DNA of 64,000 nt from JAGWBF01 sp963663025 (GCA_963663025.1 OY760073.1:2232001-2296000); one strand, 5' to 3'; shown: positions 42,497 to 52,295, numbered from the stretch's first letter. Notes: generated by a model not told the origin, from the sequence alone. Numbers and translations: made by a program.

Positions 42497-42657
42497 GATG
42501 GTCCTTCTGACGTTACGGAGAACGCTGTGCCAAAGAATGACAGGATTCAAGCATCCACGTAGGTGCCTGTCAATAGACTGCCCGGCTGTCCAGGATACCG
42601 GAGGAGATGTCTCGCAAACCATTCTGCGGGGAAGCATCATGGGTGACCAGTAGCCCC

Positions 42658-42686
42658 AAGACTTCCCGCAACGGTTGCGTTATAAT
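42658..42686 (+). promoter_or_regulatory. Possible promoter of the amino-acid binding protein gene
   Basis: A perfect TATAAT (42681-42686) lies 81 bases before the ATG. The -35 17 bp upstream (AAGACT) is weak. Confidence 0.4.
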
Positions 42687-42767
42687 AGTCCAGCGGTTGG
42701 CAGACTGTTACAGGAACTCCAGTCTGTGACACCACACTTCTACCTCAGGAAAGGAACTGATTGGGAG

Positions 42768-43976
42768 ATGCTAAGAAAAAAGGCCTTTGTTCTGGTAGCA
42801 GTCCTCGCAGCGTTTGCTGTGATCCTGGGAGCTTGCGGCGGAGGATTGAGTGAAGATGATGTGGAGGAGCGGGCCCAAACGTTAGCTGCGGAGCGCACAA
42901 GCACTAATACCGGGATGACAGAGGCGGACGTTCAGGCGAGGGCTGAGATGCTGGCCCAGACAATGGTCGCTGAACAAGGTGCCGGCACCATGGATCCCGA
43001 GGGCAGCAGGCTCGACGCTGTAAGAGACCGAGACAAGGTTATCTGCGCCAGCCGAAATGATGTCCCAGGGTATGGCTCACTGGACGCGGAGGGAAACAAC
43101 GTAGGTTTTGACATCGATCTGTGCAGGGCGCTGGCGGCGGCTGTACTGGGTGATCCGAGTGCCATCGAGATCCGGTATATCACAGCCGCTGAGCGTGGGC
43201 CTACCATCCAGTCGGGCGAAGTTGACGTGCTCGTCCGCACTGTAACATGGACCACCTCCCGGGATGCCCAGTGGGGCAACTATGCCCAGACCATGTTCTA
43301 CGACGGCCAAGGGTTCATGGTAAGGAATGACCTTGGATTGACCAGCGCCTTGGACCTTAGGGACGCCACGGTCTGCGTTACACAGGGAACGACCACCGAG
43401 CTGAACCTGCAGGACTTCTCGAACCAGAACGATCTGAATCTCACCGTTCTGACCTTCGAAGACACCGATGCGGTGGTCGCGGCATATGATAACCAGCAGT
43501 GCGACTCATTCACCAATGACCGCTCCCAGCTTGCAGCGCTGCGCACAGCCTTGGCCAACCCTGACGACCATACGATTCTGCCGGAGACCATCTCCGAAGA
43601 GCCCCTGGGCCCGGTGGTCCCCCACGGCGATGACCAGTGGTTCGACATAGTAAAGACGGTGATGGGCATACTCATCTACGCTGAGGCCTACGGGGTAACG
43701 TCAGACGGTGTGCCCACTGCTAAGACTGGCGATACCAAGGTTGACCGGCTGTTCGGCTTGGAAGGCTCCTTCGGACAGGACAGCTTGGGGCTCAGCGAGA
43801 CAGCGGCCCAGGATGTAATCAAGGCTGTTGGCAACTACGGTGAGATATATGACAGGAACCTCGGCCCCGACGGGATCGACCTTCCGAGAGAGGGCGGGCG
43901 TAACGCCCTATGGGCAGATGCTCCGTGCAGCGACTGCCCCAAGGGCGGCCAGATATATGCAGCTCCTCTAAGGTAG
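42768..43976 (+). CDS. aapJ: Amino-acid ABC transporter substrate-binding lipoprotein (AapJ-like)
   Basis: 402 residues. The N-terminus is a lipoprotein signal (KKAFVLVAVLAAFAVILGAC) with Cys in LGAC, then a short coiled linker rich in Glu/Ala (DDVEERAQTLAAERT). The binding domain follows: SRLDAVRDRDKVICASRNDVPGYGS, VGFDIDLCRALAAAVLGD, DVLVRTVTWTTSRD and YYDGQGFMV-like FYDGQGFMVRNDL, all AapJ hallmarks (general L-amino-acid binding protein). The long cysteine-containing tail (DAPCSDCPKGG) is unusual. A strong terminator separates it from the permease genes downstream. Confidence 0.92.
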   Translation: MLRKKAFVLVAVLAAFAVILGACGGGLSEDDVEERAQTLAAERTSTNTGMTEADVQARAEMLAQTMVAEQGAGTMDPEGSRLDAVRDRDKVICASRNDVPGYGSLDAEGNNVGFDIDLCRALAAAVLGDPSAIEIRYITAAERGPTIQSGEVDVLVRTVTWTTSRDAQWGNYAQTMFYDGQGFMVRNDLGLTSALDLRDATVCVTQGTTTELNLQDFSNQNDLNLTVLTFEDTDAVVAAYDNQQCDSFTNDRSQLAALRTALANPDDHTILPETISEEPLGPVVPHGDDQWFDIVKTVMGILIYAEAYGVTSDGVPTAKTGDTKVDRLFGLEGSFGQDSLGLSETAAQDVIKAVGNYGEIYDRNLGPDGIDLPREGGRNALWADAPCSDCPKGGQIYAAPLR

Positions 43977-44007
43977 CCGCAAACCGGCACTCGATGTAGG
44001 ATATTGA

Positions 44008-44041
44008 GGATACCCCCGGCCCATGCCGGGGGTATCCTTTT
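44008..44041 (+). terminator. Rho-independent terminator after aapJ
   Basis: GGATACCCCCGGC (44008-44020) and GCCGGGGGTATCC (44025-44037) form a perfect 13-bp stem with loop CCAT, followed by TTTT. Confidence 0.93.
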
Positions 44042-44171
44042 ATGTGGGCTCACTGAGTGCCCCATCCCGATAGCGGGAATCTGACTGGCGCCGCGGCTCC
44101 TGGGAACTTAGTACACATCCCATAGGCATCGACCTATGCCAGCTTCACGAGAAGCAAAGGAGCAAGTTACC

Positions 44172-44201
44172 TCGACAAACTCTGCGCCGCTAGACTAGAA
44201 T
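44172..44201 (+). promoter_or_regulatory. Promoter of the aapQMP genes
   Basis: TCGACA (44172-44177, 5 of 6), an 18-bp spacer and TAGAAT (44196-44201, 5 of 6) lie 18 bases before the GTG at 44220. Confidence 0.6.
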
Positions 44202-44219
44202 CAGGCGCAAATCCCCTAG

Positions 44220-45431
44220 GTGGTGGAGGCATTGAAGCTCCCCAACCTCACCTACAAGGGCGTGCCTGTCTGGCGCCACGCCCAAGTCCTTCAGTGGACG
44301 GCCCAGATCGTGTCCGGGATATTGGTGGTTGTCCTGGTCACCTGGTTTTTTGCCAATATAGCCAACGCCATCCATGACCGAAATATCCCCTTCGGATTTG
44401 GCTTTCTATCCAGAGAGTACCAGACGCCCATCGGTTGGCACTTGCTGCCCTATGAGTCCTCCGACACTTTCCTTTATGCCTTCCTCGTCGCTGTCACCAA
44501 TACCCTGTTTGTCTCCTTAGTCGGCGTGGTGCTGGCAACCCTCCTGGGCACCTTCATAGGGGTCGCTCGCCTGTCCGGCAACTGGATCGTTTCAAAGGTT
44601 GCCCTCGTGTACATAGAGTTCTTCCGAAATGTGCCTCTGCTGGTGCAGCTGTTCTTCTGGTTCTATATCGTGCTTGCGCTGCCTCCTGTGCGGGAGGGCT
44701 ACGTTCTGGTGGACCGCCTGTACCTGAACAATGCAGGGCTGTCCATTCCCTGGCTGGCGGTGAGCAGTGCTGGCTCCGCCCTGGTTTGGATTGGGTTGGT
44801 CATCGCTGCCATCGTCGCCGGCCTGCTGGTCCATCGCTGGCTGGTGCTCCGGGAAATTCGTATAGGGTCGGCGCCGGACCCTCTGCTGGTGGGAGCCGCA
44901 ACCTTCTTCGTCATTGGCGCCGTCGGCTGGATTGTCATCGCCTTTTCGTCAGGAACGGCTCCATTTACCATTTCGATTCCATCGCCCCAGGGCGCCTTTG
45001 GTCGCATATCCGACGGGTTCACCATGTCGGGAGGGCTGATGGCGCTGATGATCGGGCTGGTCATGTACACAGCCTCCTTTATCGCAGAGATAGTGCGGGC
45101 CGGCATACAATCGGTAAGCCGAGGCCAGATCGAGGCGGCCCGAGCGTTGGGGCTCTCAAACGCGAGGACCCTGAGACAGGTCACCCTTCCCCAGGCTATG
45201 AAGGTCATTATTCCTCCTTTGATCAGCCAATTCCTCAACCTGACCAAGAACAGCAGCTTGGCAGGCGCCATCGGGTTTTCCGACCTTACCAATGTAGCGA
45301 AAACCATGACCCAGACGGCGCCTGCCGTATCCATATTCCTGTTGATCATGGCGGCGTACCTAGCCATGAGCCTGACCTACTCGCTTATCGGCAACCTGTA
45401 CAACAGGCGAATAAACGTTGGGAGAAGGTAG
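44220..45431 (+). CDS. aapQ: Amino-acid ABC transporter permease (AapQ-like)
   Basis: 403-residue inner-membrane permease with about 8 spans. FFRNVPLLVQLFFWFYIVL and the EAA loop IEAARALGLSNARTLRQVTLPQAMKVIIPP mark a polar amino-acid permease. The extra spans and the IPSPQGAFGRISDGFTMSGGLMALMIGLVMYT block are characteristic of the AapQ branch. GTG 44220 is used; the initiation site is uncertain because GGAGG lies downstream of it, and TTG 44232 is possible. Three bases before aapM. Confidence 0.93.
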   Translation: MVEALKLPNLTYKGVPVWRHAQVLQWTAQIVSGILVVVLVTWFFANIANAIHDRNIPFGFGFLSREYQTPIGWHLLPYESSDTFLYAFLVAVTNTLFVSLVGVVLATLLGTFIGVARLSGNWIVSKVALVYIEFFRNVPLLVQLFFWFYIVLALPPVREGYVLVDRLYLNNAGLSIPWLAVSSAGSALVWIGLVIAAIVAGLLVHRWLVLREIRIGSAPDPLLVGAATFFVIGAVGWIVIAFSSGTAPFTISIPSPQGAFGRISDGFTMSGGLMALMIGLVMYTASFIAEIVRAGIQSVSRGQIEAARALGLSNARTLRQVTLPQAMKVIIPPLISQFLNLTKNSSLAGAIGFSDLTNVAKTMTQTAPAVSIFLLIMAAYLAMSLTYSLIGNLYNRRINVGRR

Positions 45432-45434
45432 GAC

Positions 45435-46682
45435 ATGGCCGAAGTAAGTCCCCTCGGCAACCCCCCGCTCCCGCCACCGCGCTTGGAAAGGGGCATCGTT
45501 GGGTGGGTTCGTGCCAACCTCTTTGCGACAAGATTCAGCGGCGCTCTTACCGTGGCGTCCACCTTGGTGTTCGGCGCCGCGGCGATATTCGGCATAAACT
45601 GGATGCTGTTCAACGCCGACTGGTCCGTTATCGCAACCCTGGGCGGGCAGATGGTCATAGGCCAGTACAACACGGAGGCGGCCTGTCCCGGCCAGAACTG
45701 CTTCTGGAGACCCCAGGCATCGTTGCTGATGGTGACAGGTATTCTGGGCATGGCGTGGGGAGTTGCGGGAGGCGGGCTCCCAAAGCGTATCGGAATAGGT
45801 GTCGCCGTGGTTTTGGCTGCATTCGCCCTGCTTCCCTACAGCTTCGAACGTATGGGCATGGATGTCCGCCTGCTGCTGGCGGCGAATATTCCTGCGCTGG
45901 GAATCGGATGGGCCGTCGCCCGGTACACGCCGTTGGGGACATCGCCCAGAATTGCGCTGTCGGCCGTCGTCGTATTCGCGGTGACCTTGCTTCTGCTGCG
46001 TGGAATCCCAGGTATCCCGGGCTTGCAACCAGTGTCGGTGCTTAACTGGGGAGGGCTGACGCTGAACTTGCTGCTGGCAGTGGGAGGCATTGCCTTCAGC
46101 TTTCCCATCGGCATCGCCCTCGCCCTTGGGCGACGTTCTCACCTGCCGGTGGTCAAGCTGCTATGTGTGGTATTCATTGAGGTGTTTCGCGGGGTGCCCC
46201 TCATTACCCTGCTGTTCATGTCCCAGGTGTTGGTGCCTCTGGCATTCCCAGAGAACTTCCCTCAGAATTCTCTTTTCCGCGCGGCCATCATCATAACCCT
46301 GTTCAGCTCCGCCTACATGGCGGAGAACATCCGCGGAGGGCTCCAAGCCCTGCACCCCGGCCAGGCAGAGGCAGCCCGGGCCCTGGGCCTGCCCAGCTGG
46401 CAGACCACTCTGCTGATTTCGCTGCCCCAAGCCATACGTAACGTGATTCCAGCCATAGTGGGGCAGTTCATCGCCCTGTTCAAAGACACCAGCTTGGTGT
46501 ACATCATAGGAATGCTCGACGTGGTGGAGATCAGCCGGGCCTTCATCCAGGGGAACCCCGAGTACCTGGTTAGCACCAAGGAGCTGTTCCTCTTCCTGGG
46601 CTTGGTCTTCTGGGTGTTCACCTACGGCATGTCATATGTGAGCCGACGGGTGGAAGAGAACATGGGAGTGGGACGCCGCTAG
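45435..46682 (+). CDS. aapM: Amino-acid ABC transporter permease (AapM-like)
   Basis: 415-residue permease, partner of AapQ in a heterodimeric channel. VFIEVFRGVPLITLLFMSQVLVPL and the EAA loop AEAARALGLPSWQTTLLISLPQAIRNVIP are present. The long N-terminal portion carries an extra cysteine-containing periplasmic loop (TEAACPGQNCFWRP) and several spans, as in AapM. GTAGGA precedes ATG. Cotranscribed with aapQ and aapP. Confidence 0.93.
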   Translation: MAEVSPLGNPPLPPPRLERGIVGWVRANLFATRFSGALTVASTLVFGAAAIFGINWMLFNADWSVIATLGGQMVIGQYNTEAACPGQNCFWRPQASLLMVTGILGMAWGVAGGGLPKRIGIGVAVVLAAFALLPYSFERMGMDVRLLLAANIPALGIGWAVARYTPLGTSPRIALSAVVVFAVTLLLLRGIPGIPGLQPVSVLNWGGLTLNLLLAVGGIAFSFPIGIALALGRRSHLPVVKLLCVVFIEVFRGVPLITLLFMSQVLVPLAFPENFPQNSLFRAAIIITLFSSAYMAENIRGGLQALHPGQAEAARALGLPSWQTTLLISLPQAIRNVIPAIVGQFIALFKDTSLVYIIGMLDVVEISRAFIQGNPEYLVSTKELFLFLGLVFWVFTYGMSYVSRRVEENMGVGRR

Positions 46683-46699
46683 CTTAGACAGGAGGGACC

Positions 46700-47458
46700 A
46701 TGGAAGCGCAAGAAACAAAAAATGGCGCAGAAGATATCATCATCTGCCGGGATGTGCACAAGTGGTACGGCAGCTTCCATGCCCTTAGGGGCATCACCAC
46801 TACCATCGGCAGGGCCCAGGTGGTCGTTGTGTTCGGCCCCTCGGGGTCCGGCAAGTCCACCTTCATACGCACCATAAACCGCCTGGAGGAGCACCAGCGG
46901 GGCCAGATCATCGTGGACGGCATCGAGCTCACCAACGACGTCCGCAACATCGATGCCATAAGGCGGGATGTGGGGATGGTGTTCCAGTCCTTCAACCTGT
47001 TTCCTCACCTGACCGTGATGGACAATATCACCTTGGCGCCAATGAAAGTGCGCAAGATGCCCAGAGACGAAGCCCGGCAGATCGCACTGGACTTGCTGGA
47101 GCGGGTTGGAATTACGGAACAGTCGGACAAGTACCCGCCCCAGCTATCCGGCGGTCAGCAACAACGGGTAGCCATAGCCCGGGCGCTGGCGATGCAGCCG
47201 AACATCATGCTGTTCGACGAGCCTACCTCAGCCCTCGACCCGGAGATGATCAAAGAGGTGCTGGAGGTGATGAAGGAGCTGGCTAGCTCGGGGATGACCA
47301 TGGTGGTGGTGTCTCACGAGATGGGGTTTGCCAGGGAGGTGGCGGACCGCATGATGATGTTCGACCAGGGATCGATTGTAGAAGATGGGTCCCCGGAGCA
47401 GATATTCGAGGATCCCCAGAACGACCGGACGAAGCTGTTCCTGTCCCAGATACTCTAG
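46700..47458 (+). CDS. aapP: Amino-acid ABC transporter ATPase (AapP-like)
   Basis: 252-residue ATPase. Walker A is GPSGSGKST, Q-loop VFQSFNLFPHLT, signature LSGGQQQR, Walker B IMLFDEPTSALDPE and switch His in VVSHEMGFA. It powers the AapQM permease. An acidic N-terminal extension of about 13 residues precedes the ABC core. Its stop overlaps by 4 bases the end of the convergent SulP gene. Confidence 0.96.
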   Translation: MEAQETKNGAEDIIICRDVHKWYGSFHALRGITTTIGRAQVVVVFGPSGSGKSTFIRTINRLEEHQRGQIIVDGIELTNDVRNIDAIRRDVGMVFQSFNLFPHLTVMDNITLAPMKVRKMPRDEARQIALDLLERVGITEQSDKYPPQLSGGQQQRVAIARALAMQPNIMLFDEPTSALDPEMIKEVLEVMKELASSGMTMVVVSHEMGFAREVADRMMMFDQGSIVEDGSPEQIFEDPQNDRTKLFLSQIL

Positions 47459-49116
47459 GTGTTGCGTTGAGAGAGGAGCTTCCTGGCCAGTCTTGCAGCA
47501 TCCTCCAGGTTGGACTGGAAGTGTTCAGGAGGGACATTGCGCAGGACGTTCAGCGCCCGGAGGGTGGTTTCAGGAATACCCTGAAGTCCGATGATGATGC
47601 ACTGTACATCGTTCTTCATCGCCGTGTCGATAAGCTGTTCCACCACTAAAGCGGCGCTGTCGTCCACGTAGACCGTGTCGCTGAAATCCAGGATGACCAC
47701 CTCGTGCTCCCGTATGTCCGCCCCTATGGTGTTGTTCAGCTTGGCTGCTGACGCCACGGTGAAGCTTCCTCGCAGGGCGACCAGTCCAACGCGAGCGGAG
47801 AAGGGGTCTTCGTCTGGGGCATCGTCCTCTGCGCCTTGCGCATCTCCTTCCCCGTTTCCGAGGAAGCTGTAGTCCAGCAGGGGCACCGAGACCACGCTGT
47901 CCAACTCCAGTCGCTCAAACTGGCGAGCGTTGGTGACCGCGGCGGCTATCATTCCCACTGCGACGGCGGTTACCAGGTCAAGGAAAACGGTCAGTCCAAA
48001 GGTGAGGAGCATTACCAGCAGATGTTCCCGGTGGACTCGATGCATCAGGGCAACGAAACGCCAGTCCACGGTGTCCCATCCAACCTTTACGAGGATGGCG
48101 GCAAGAACGGCGTTAGGTATCTTGGCGACGTAGTCTCCAAGGAGCATCACCATCACCGCCAGGATGCCCACGGCAAGCAGCCCCGCAACGTAAGAACGTC
48201 CGCCAGCCTGAATGTTCGCCACGGTGCTCGGAGTGGCTCCGGCCCCGGGAAGGCCGCGGATGAACCCGGCGAAAACGGTGCCGGCCCCCTGGGCTAAAAG
48301 CTCCTTGTCAGCGTTATGGTTGGATCGGGTCATGGAGTCCGCCACCAATGCTGTGAGCAGGGTATCTACGGAACTAACTAGGGCGATGACCAGCGCAGGT
48401 TCTATGGCCCTAACCAGGATGCCGGGAGAGACGTCGGGCAGTAGGAACGAGGGAAGGTTGGTGGGAACAGAGCCTATCGCAGGCACATCGGTGAGCCACA
48501 GCACTCCCAGGAGGGTTCCAATCAGAAGGGCAACCAGGGTCGATGGCAGGAACCTCTGGAATTTTGTGGGCCACAGGGCTGCCACGGCGAGGGTTGAAGC
48601 AGCAATTATCAGGGCGCCGGCCTCGAAGTGGTTTACTACCTCCGGCCAGTTCCGGATGGTCCCAACGGGCCCGCCGGCAACTACTGGCGCCCCAAGGAAG
48701 GGCAGGGTTTGAACCAGGATGATTATGACTCCCACACCGGTCATAAAGCCGGAGATGACCGAGTAGGGTGTATAGGTCACAAAGCGCCCGACCCTGAGCA
48801 TGCCCAGCAGGATCTGGATGCATCCCGCCATGATGACGATGGTGAACGCCTCACCCAGACTATCCGCATGGGCTGAAACGATGACGGCGATGGCCACTGT
48901 GGTGGAGCCCGTCGGCCCAGATATGAGGCCCCGGCACCCGCCGAACAAGGCAGCGAAGAACCCTACGGCCACCGCTCCATATATGCCGGCGGCAGCCCCC
49001 AACCCCGATGCGATGCCGAAGGCCAAGGCGACCGGGAGTCCGACTACTGCGGCGGTAACCCCTCCAAAGACTTCACCTCGGAGGGTTAGCAGGTCTTGCT
49101 TTAGTCTGGGAGACAT
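47455..49116 (-). CDS. SulP-family anion transporter with STAS domain
   Basis: 553 residues. The membrane domain has the SulP signature region GLPVALAFGIASGLGAAAGIYGAVAVGFFAALFGG and SGPTGSTTVAIAV, about 10-12 spans, then a cytoplasmic STAS domain (about 430-550) with the VVILDFSDTVYVDDSAALVVEQL block. An acidic linker (AEDDAPDEDPF) joins the two. Substrates in this family include sulfate and bicarbonate; the GPTG(S)TT motif does not decide. Convergent with aapP. Confidence 0.92.
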   Translation of the reverse strand: MSPRLKQDLLTLRGEVFGGVTAAVVGLPVALAFGIASGLGAAAGIYGAVAVGFFAALFGGCRGLISGPTGSTTVAIAVIVSAHADSLGEAFTIVIMAGCIQILLGMLRVGRFVTYTPYSVISGFMTGVGVIIILVQTLPFLGAPVVAGGPVGTIRNWPEVVNHFEAGALIIAASTLAVAALWPTKFQRFLPSTLVALLIGTLLGVLWLTDVPAIGSVPTNLPSFLLPDVSPGILVRAIEPALVIALVSSVDTLLTALVADSMTRSNHNADKELLAQGAGTVFAGFIRGLPGAGATPSTVANIQAGGRSYVAGLLAVGILAVMVMLLGDYVAKIPNAVLAAILVKVGWDTVDWRFVALMHRVHREHLLVMLLTFGLTVFLDLVTAVAVGMIAAAVTNARQFERLELDSVVSVPLLDYSFLGNGEGDAQGAEDDAPDEDPFSARVGLVALRGSFTVASAAKLNNTIGADIREHEVVILDFSDTVYVDDSAALVVEQLIDTAMKNDVQCIIIGLQGIPETTLRALNVLRNVPPEHFQSNLEDAARLARKLLSQRNT

Positions 49117-49289
49117 CCGTTAGTTCTAGAAGGCATTGGTGATAATGGCCTCACCCACGAAGTTCTGCGGGACCTGTATTTAGATGAAGATGTCTGCCTT
49201 GGAGGATGTGCCAGCTCGGTAGTGCCTACCTGGAAGACCGCCTCAATACAATACAATAGTCTCTGCCCATTATCCACACTGGGTTTATC

Positions 49290-49319
49290 TGGACATGGAT
49301 ATCCCCTTGGACATATACT
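49290..49319 (+). promoter_or_regulatory. Promoter of the ATP-grasp gene, leaderless arrangement
   Basis: TGGACA (49290-49295, 5 of 6), an 18-bp spacer and TATACT (49314-49319, 5 of 6), then exactly 6 bases to GTG 49326. The geometry is identical to purF. Confidence 0.6.
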
Positions 49320-49325
49320 TCTGCG

Positions 49326-50786
49326 GTGCAGTTCGACAGCTATGAGCTAGACCCTTCGATTTACGATGAGATGTTCCTGGCCGATGGTACCATCAGGGAA
49401 CATTGCAGTCGACTTTACGAAGAGTTGACCCGGCTTTCTTCTGAGGAGACTAGGATCATCCAGGAGCGGGTCGCCCGCTCCTTCCGAAACGAGGGCATCA
49501 CCTTCACAGTGTATGGGGATGAGGAGGCTGACGAGCGCATTATCCCCATCGACTGTGTGCCCCGGTTGATGGCCAATTCTGACTGGCGCCATCTCGAATC
49601 AGGGCTGACCCAACGCCTGAAGGCCCTGAACCTCTTTCTGGAAGATGTTTACAGCGGCTCCCCGGGAGAAAACGGCCGAGGGGAGCCGCGCATCATTCAC
49701 GATGGAGTGATCCCCGTCGATGTGGTGCGGGGCTGCCCCCAGTACAGGTTGGAAATGCAGGGCTTCTCTGCGCCATATGGCACCTGGGTTGCCATATGCG
49801 GCACCGACCTTGTGCGCACCAACCAGGGGTTCCAGGTACTGGAGGATAACCTCCGAGTCCCATCGGGGGTCTCCTATATGATCGCTAACCGCAAAGCGGT
49901 CAAGGCTAACCTGCGCCGGCTGTATCGTACCTCCCGGGTGCAGGAAGTGGAGCACTACGGCCGCGTTCTATTGCAAACTCTCAAGGAGTTGGCCCCGGTG
50001 GGCTGCGAAGACCCCAGCATCGTCCTTCTTACGCCCGGCGTGTACAACTCAGCATTCTACGAGCACATTTTCCTGGCCCATGAAATAGGGGCCGAGCTGG
50101 TGGAAGGCCGGGACCTGCTGGTCAACGACGGCTACGTGTACATGCGCAACACCACAGGGCTGCAGCGAGTGGATGTGATATATCGCCGAGTGGATGATGA
50201 CTTCATCGACCCCCTGGTCTTCCGCCCGGACTCTCTCCTCGGTGTTCCCGGGCTTATGCAAGCCTACAAGCAGGGCAACGTCAGTCTCGTTAACGCACCC
50301 GGTACCGGAGTCGCCGACGACAAGAGCGTCTATGCCTACGTGCCGGACATGGTGCGCTACTACCTGAACGAAGAACCCATACTGAACAACGTGGACACCC
50401 GCCTCTGCCGCAGGCCTGAAGACCTGGAATACACCCTGGACAACCTGCAAGACCTGGTGGTGAAGCGGGTCGGAGGCTCCGGTGGGTACGGAATGCTCAT
50501 CGGGCCCCACTCAACGCCGGAGGAGCGAGAAGATTACGCCAGGGAGATGCGCTCCGACCCGGCCGACTTCATTTCCCAGCCGGTCCTTGCCCTTTCCCGC
50601 TCGCCCTGTTTCATCGATGGCGAGTTCGAGCCGCGGCACGTGGATCTGCGGCCCTTTATTCTCCACGGACAGACCACCCGGATAGTCCCCGGGGCTTTCT
50701 GCCGGATCGCCCTGCGTCGGGGCAGCCTGGTCGTGAACTCCAGCCAGGGTGGAGGAGGCAAGGACTTCTGGGTCATGGACGAGTAA
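49326..50786 (+). CDS. Circularly permuted ATP-grasp type 2 protein
   Basis: 486 residues with the DUF404/DUF407 layout. YDEMFLADGTIREHCSRLYE at the N-terminus, then VYSGSPGENGRGEPRIIHDGVIP, GTDLVRTNQGFQVLEDNLRVPSGVSYMI (nucleotide-binding region) and VVKRVGGSGGYGMLIGP. These proteins probably ligate amino acids or peptides using ATP. They are typically encoded with alpha-E and transglutaminase-like proteins, both found downstream here. GTG start without a ribosome site, preceded by a promoter that would put transcription at the GTG. Confidence 0.92.
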   Translation: MQFDSYELDPSIYDEMFLADGTIREHCSRLYEELTRLSSEETRIIQERVARSFRNEGITFTVYGDEEADERIIPIDCVPRLMANSDWRHLESGLTQRLKALNLFLEDVYSGSPGENGRGEPRIIHDGVIPVDVVRGCPQYRLEMQGFSAPYGTWVAICGTDLVRTNQGFQVLEDNLRVPSGVSYMIANRKAVKANLRRLYRTSRVQEVEHYGRVLLQTLKELAPVGCEDPSIVLLTPGVYNSAFYEHIFLAHEIGAELVEGRDLLVNDGYVYMRNTTGLQRVDVIYRRVDDDFIDPLVFRPDSLLGVPGLMQAYKQGNVSLVNAPGTGVADDKSVYAYVPDMVRYYLNEEPILNNVDTRLCRRPEDLEYTLDNLQDLVVKRVGGSGGYGMLIGPHSTPEEREDYAREMRSDPADFISQPVLALSRSPCFIDGEFEPRHVDLRPFILHGQTTRIVPGAFCRIALRRGSLVVNSSQGGGGKDFWVMDE

Positions 50787-50905
50787 GTCCCGAAAGGAAG
50801 GGCTGGCCCACGGGTTAAGTGAACAACGCATATGCCGTCTCACTCTCTTGAAGAAGACGAGAAGAAGGCAGCCCAGGAAGGTTGCAGAAATAGGAGGATG
50901 GGGAA

Positions 50906-52291
50906 TTGAGTGCCATAGTGGTCCCGTTTAAGCGCCACCGCATTCTTGTGCTGGCTGTCCTGGTCTTACTGACAATTGGGATATTCTCTGCGAGGCCGGC
51001 CCTCGCCCAGACGACCGGTGTCAACCCAGAGACCCAATTTGTTCTCAACACCTTCGCTTTCCTCGCATGGGGAGCATTGGTGATGTGGATGTGCGCCGGA
51101 TTTACCATGTTGGAGGCGGGGTCGGTGCGTACCAAGAACGCATCGATGATCTGCCTCAAGAACATCGGCCTCTACTCCATCGCCGGCCTGGCATTCTTCT
51201 TCATAGGCTACAACTTGATGTACACCGATGTGTGGCATGTGATCGGCTCCTTCCAACTCCTGTACGGCTCGTCGGATGCCGAGATCGCGTTGATTAAGGG
51301 AACTGGAGATGCAGCCGAGGTGGTTGAGAACAACTACTCGGTGATGTCCGATTGGTTCTTCCAGATGGTCTTCGTTGCAACCACAGCATCAATCGTTTCA
51401 GGGGCCATAGCTGAGAGGGTGAGGCTGTGGATATTCTTCCTGTTCATCCTTGTGCTCACAGCATTCATCTATCCCATTGTGGGAGCTTGGACCTGGGGAG
51501 GTGGATGGCTGGCCGAGCGGGGTTTCCAGGACTTCGCCGGATCGACCATCGTGCACAGCACCGGCGGTTGGGCCGCCCTTGCAGGAGTGATGGTTATCGG
51601 ACCCAGGTTGGGCAAATTCAGGCGCGACGGCACCGCAAGGCCTACCCCGCCATCCAACATCCTGTCGGTAACCCTTGGCGTATTTATCTTGTGGCTGGGG
51701 TGGTTCGGGTTTAACGGTGGTTCTCAGTTGGCCCTGGGCTCTGCCTTGGACGCTGTGGCTATGAGCAATGTACTGGTCAACACCAACCTGGCCGCTGCTG
51801 CCGGGGTTGTAGTAGCTCTAGCGGTGTCCCGGCCCATCCTGGGCCGCATGGACCTGTTTGCGGGGCTGAATGGCGCCCTTGCAGGATTGGTTTCCATCAC
51901 GGCGGGACCGGATATCGTTGACCACTATTGGGCAGTAGTCATCGGCGCCGTAGGTGGCGCTATCTGCGTAGGCGCCATCAAGTTCATGGAGATGGTCAAG
52001 CTGGACGATGTGGTGGGCGCCATTCCAGCCCACCTATTTGCCGGCGTTTGGGGTACTTTGGCGGTCTGCATCGCTGCGGGCGGCCAGTTCCACATCCAGC
52101 TCATGGGCGTCGTTGCCATAGGCGCCTTTGTGTTCGGGGTGTCATACCTGTTGTGGTTCGGACTGAATAGGACGATAGGACTCAGGGTGTCCCCCTCGGT
52201 AGAGAGGCTGGGTCAGGATGTGGCAGAGCTGGGAATCGAGGCGTACCCAGAGTTTGTGCTGATGCCTGAGCCGGACGACGAGGCGAGTTAA
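50906..52291 (+). CDS. amt: Ammonium transporter
   Basis: 461-residue Amt channel. The N-terminal signal-like segment ends SARPALAQT, followed by about 11 spans. VNPETQFVLNTFAFLAWGALVMWMCAGFTMLEAG is the typical first span. The twin pore histidines are in IVHSTGGWAALAG and IPAHLFAGVWG. TTG 50906 with AGGAGG 9 nt upstream is the start. No glnK (PII) gene accompanies it. It sits inside the ATP-grasp/alpha-E/transglutaminase cluster, ending 4 bases before the alpha-E gene, so it is likely cotranscribed with it. Confidence 0.96.
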   Translation: MSAIVVPFKRHRILVLAVLVLLTIGIFSARPALAQTTGVNPETQFVLNTFAFLAWGALVMWMCAGFTMLEAGSVRTKNASMICLKNIGLYSIAGLAFFFIGYNLMYTDVWHVIGSFQLLYGSSDAEIALIKGTGDAAEVVENNYSVMSDWFFQMVFVATTASIVSGAIAERVRLWIFFLFILVLTAFIYPIVGAWTWGGGWLAERGFQDFAGSTIVHSTGGWAALAGVMVIGPRLGKFRRDGTARPTPPSNILSVTLGVFILWLGWFGFNGGSQLALGSALDAVAMSNVLVNTNLAAAAGVVVALAVSRPILGRMDLFAGLNGALAGLVSITAGPDIVDHYWAVVIGAVGGAICVGAIKFMEMVKLDDVVGAIPAHLFAGVWGTLAVCIAAGGQFHIQLMGVVAIGAFVFGVSYLLWFGLNRTIGLRVSPSVERLGQDVAELGIEAYPEFVLMPEPDDEAS

Positions 52292-52295
52292 CTCC

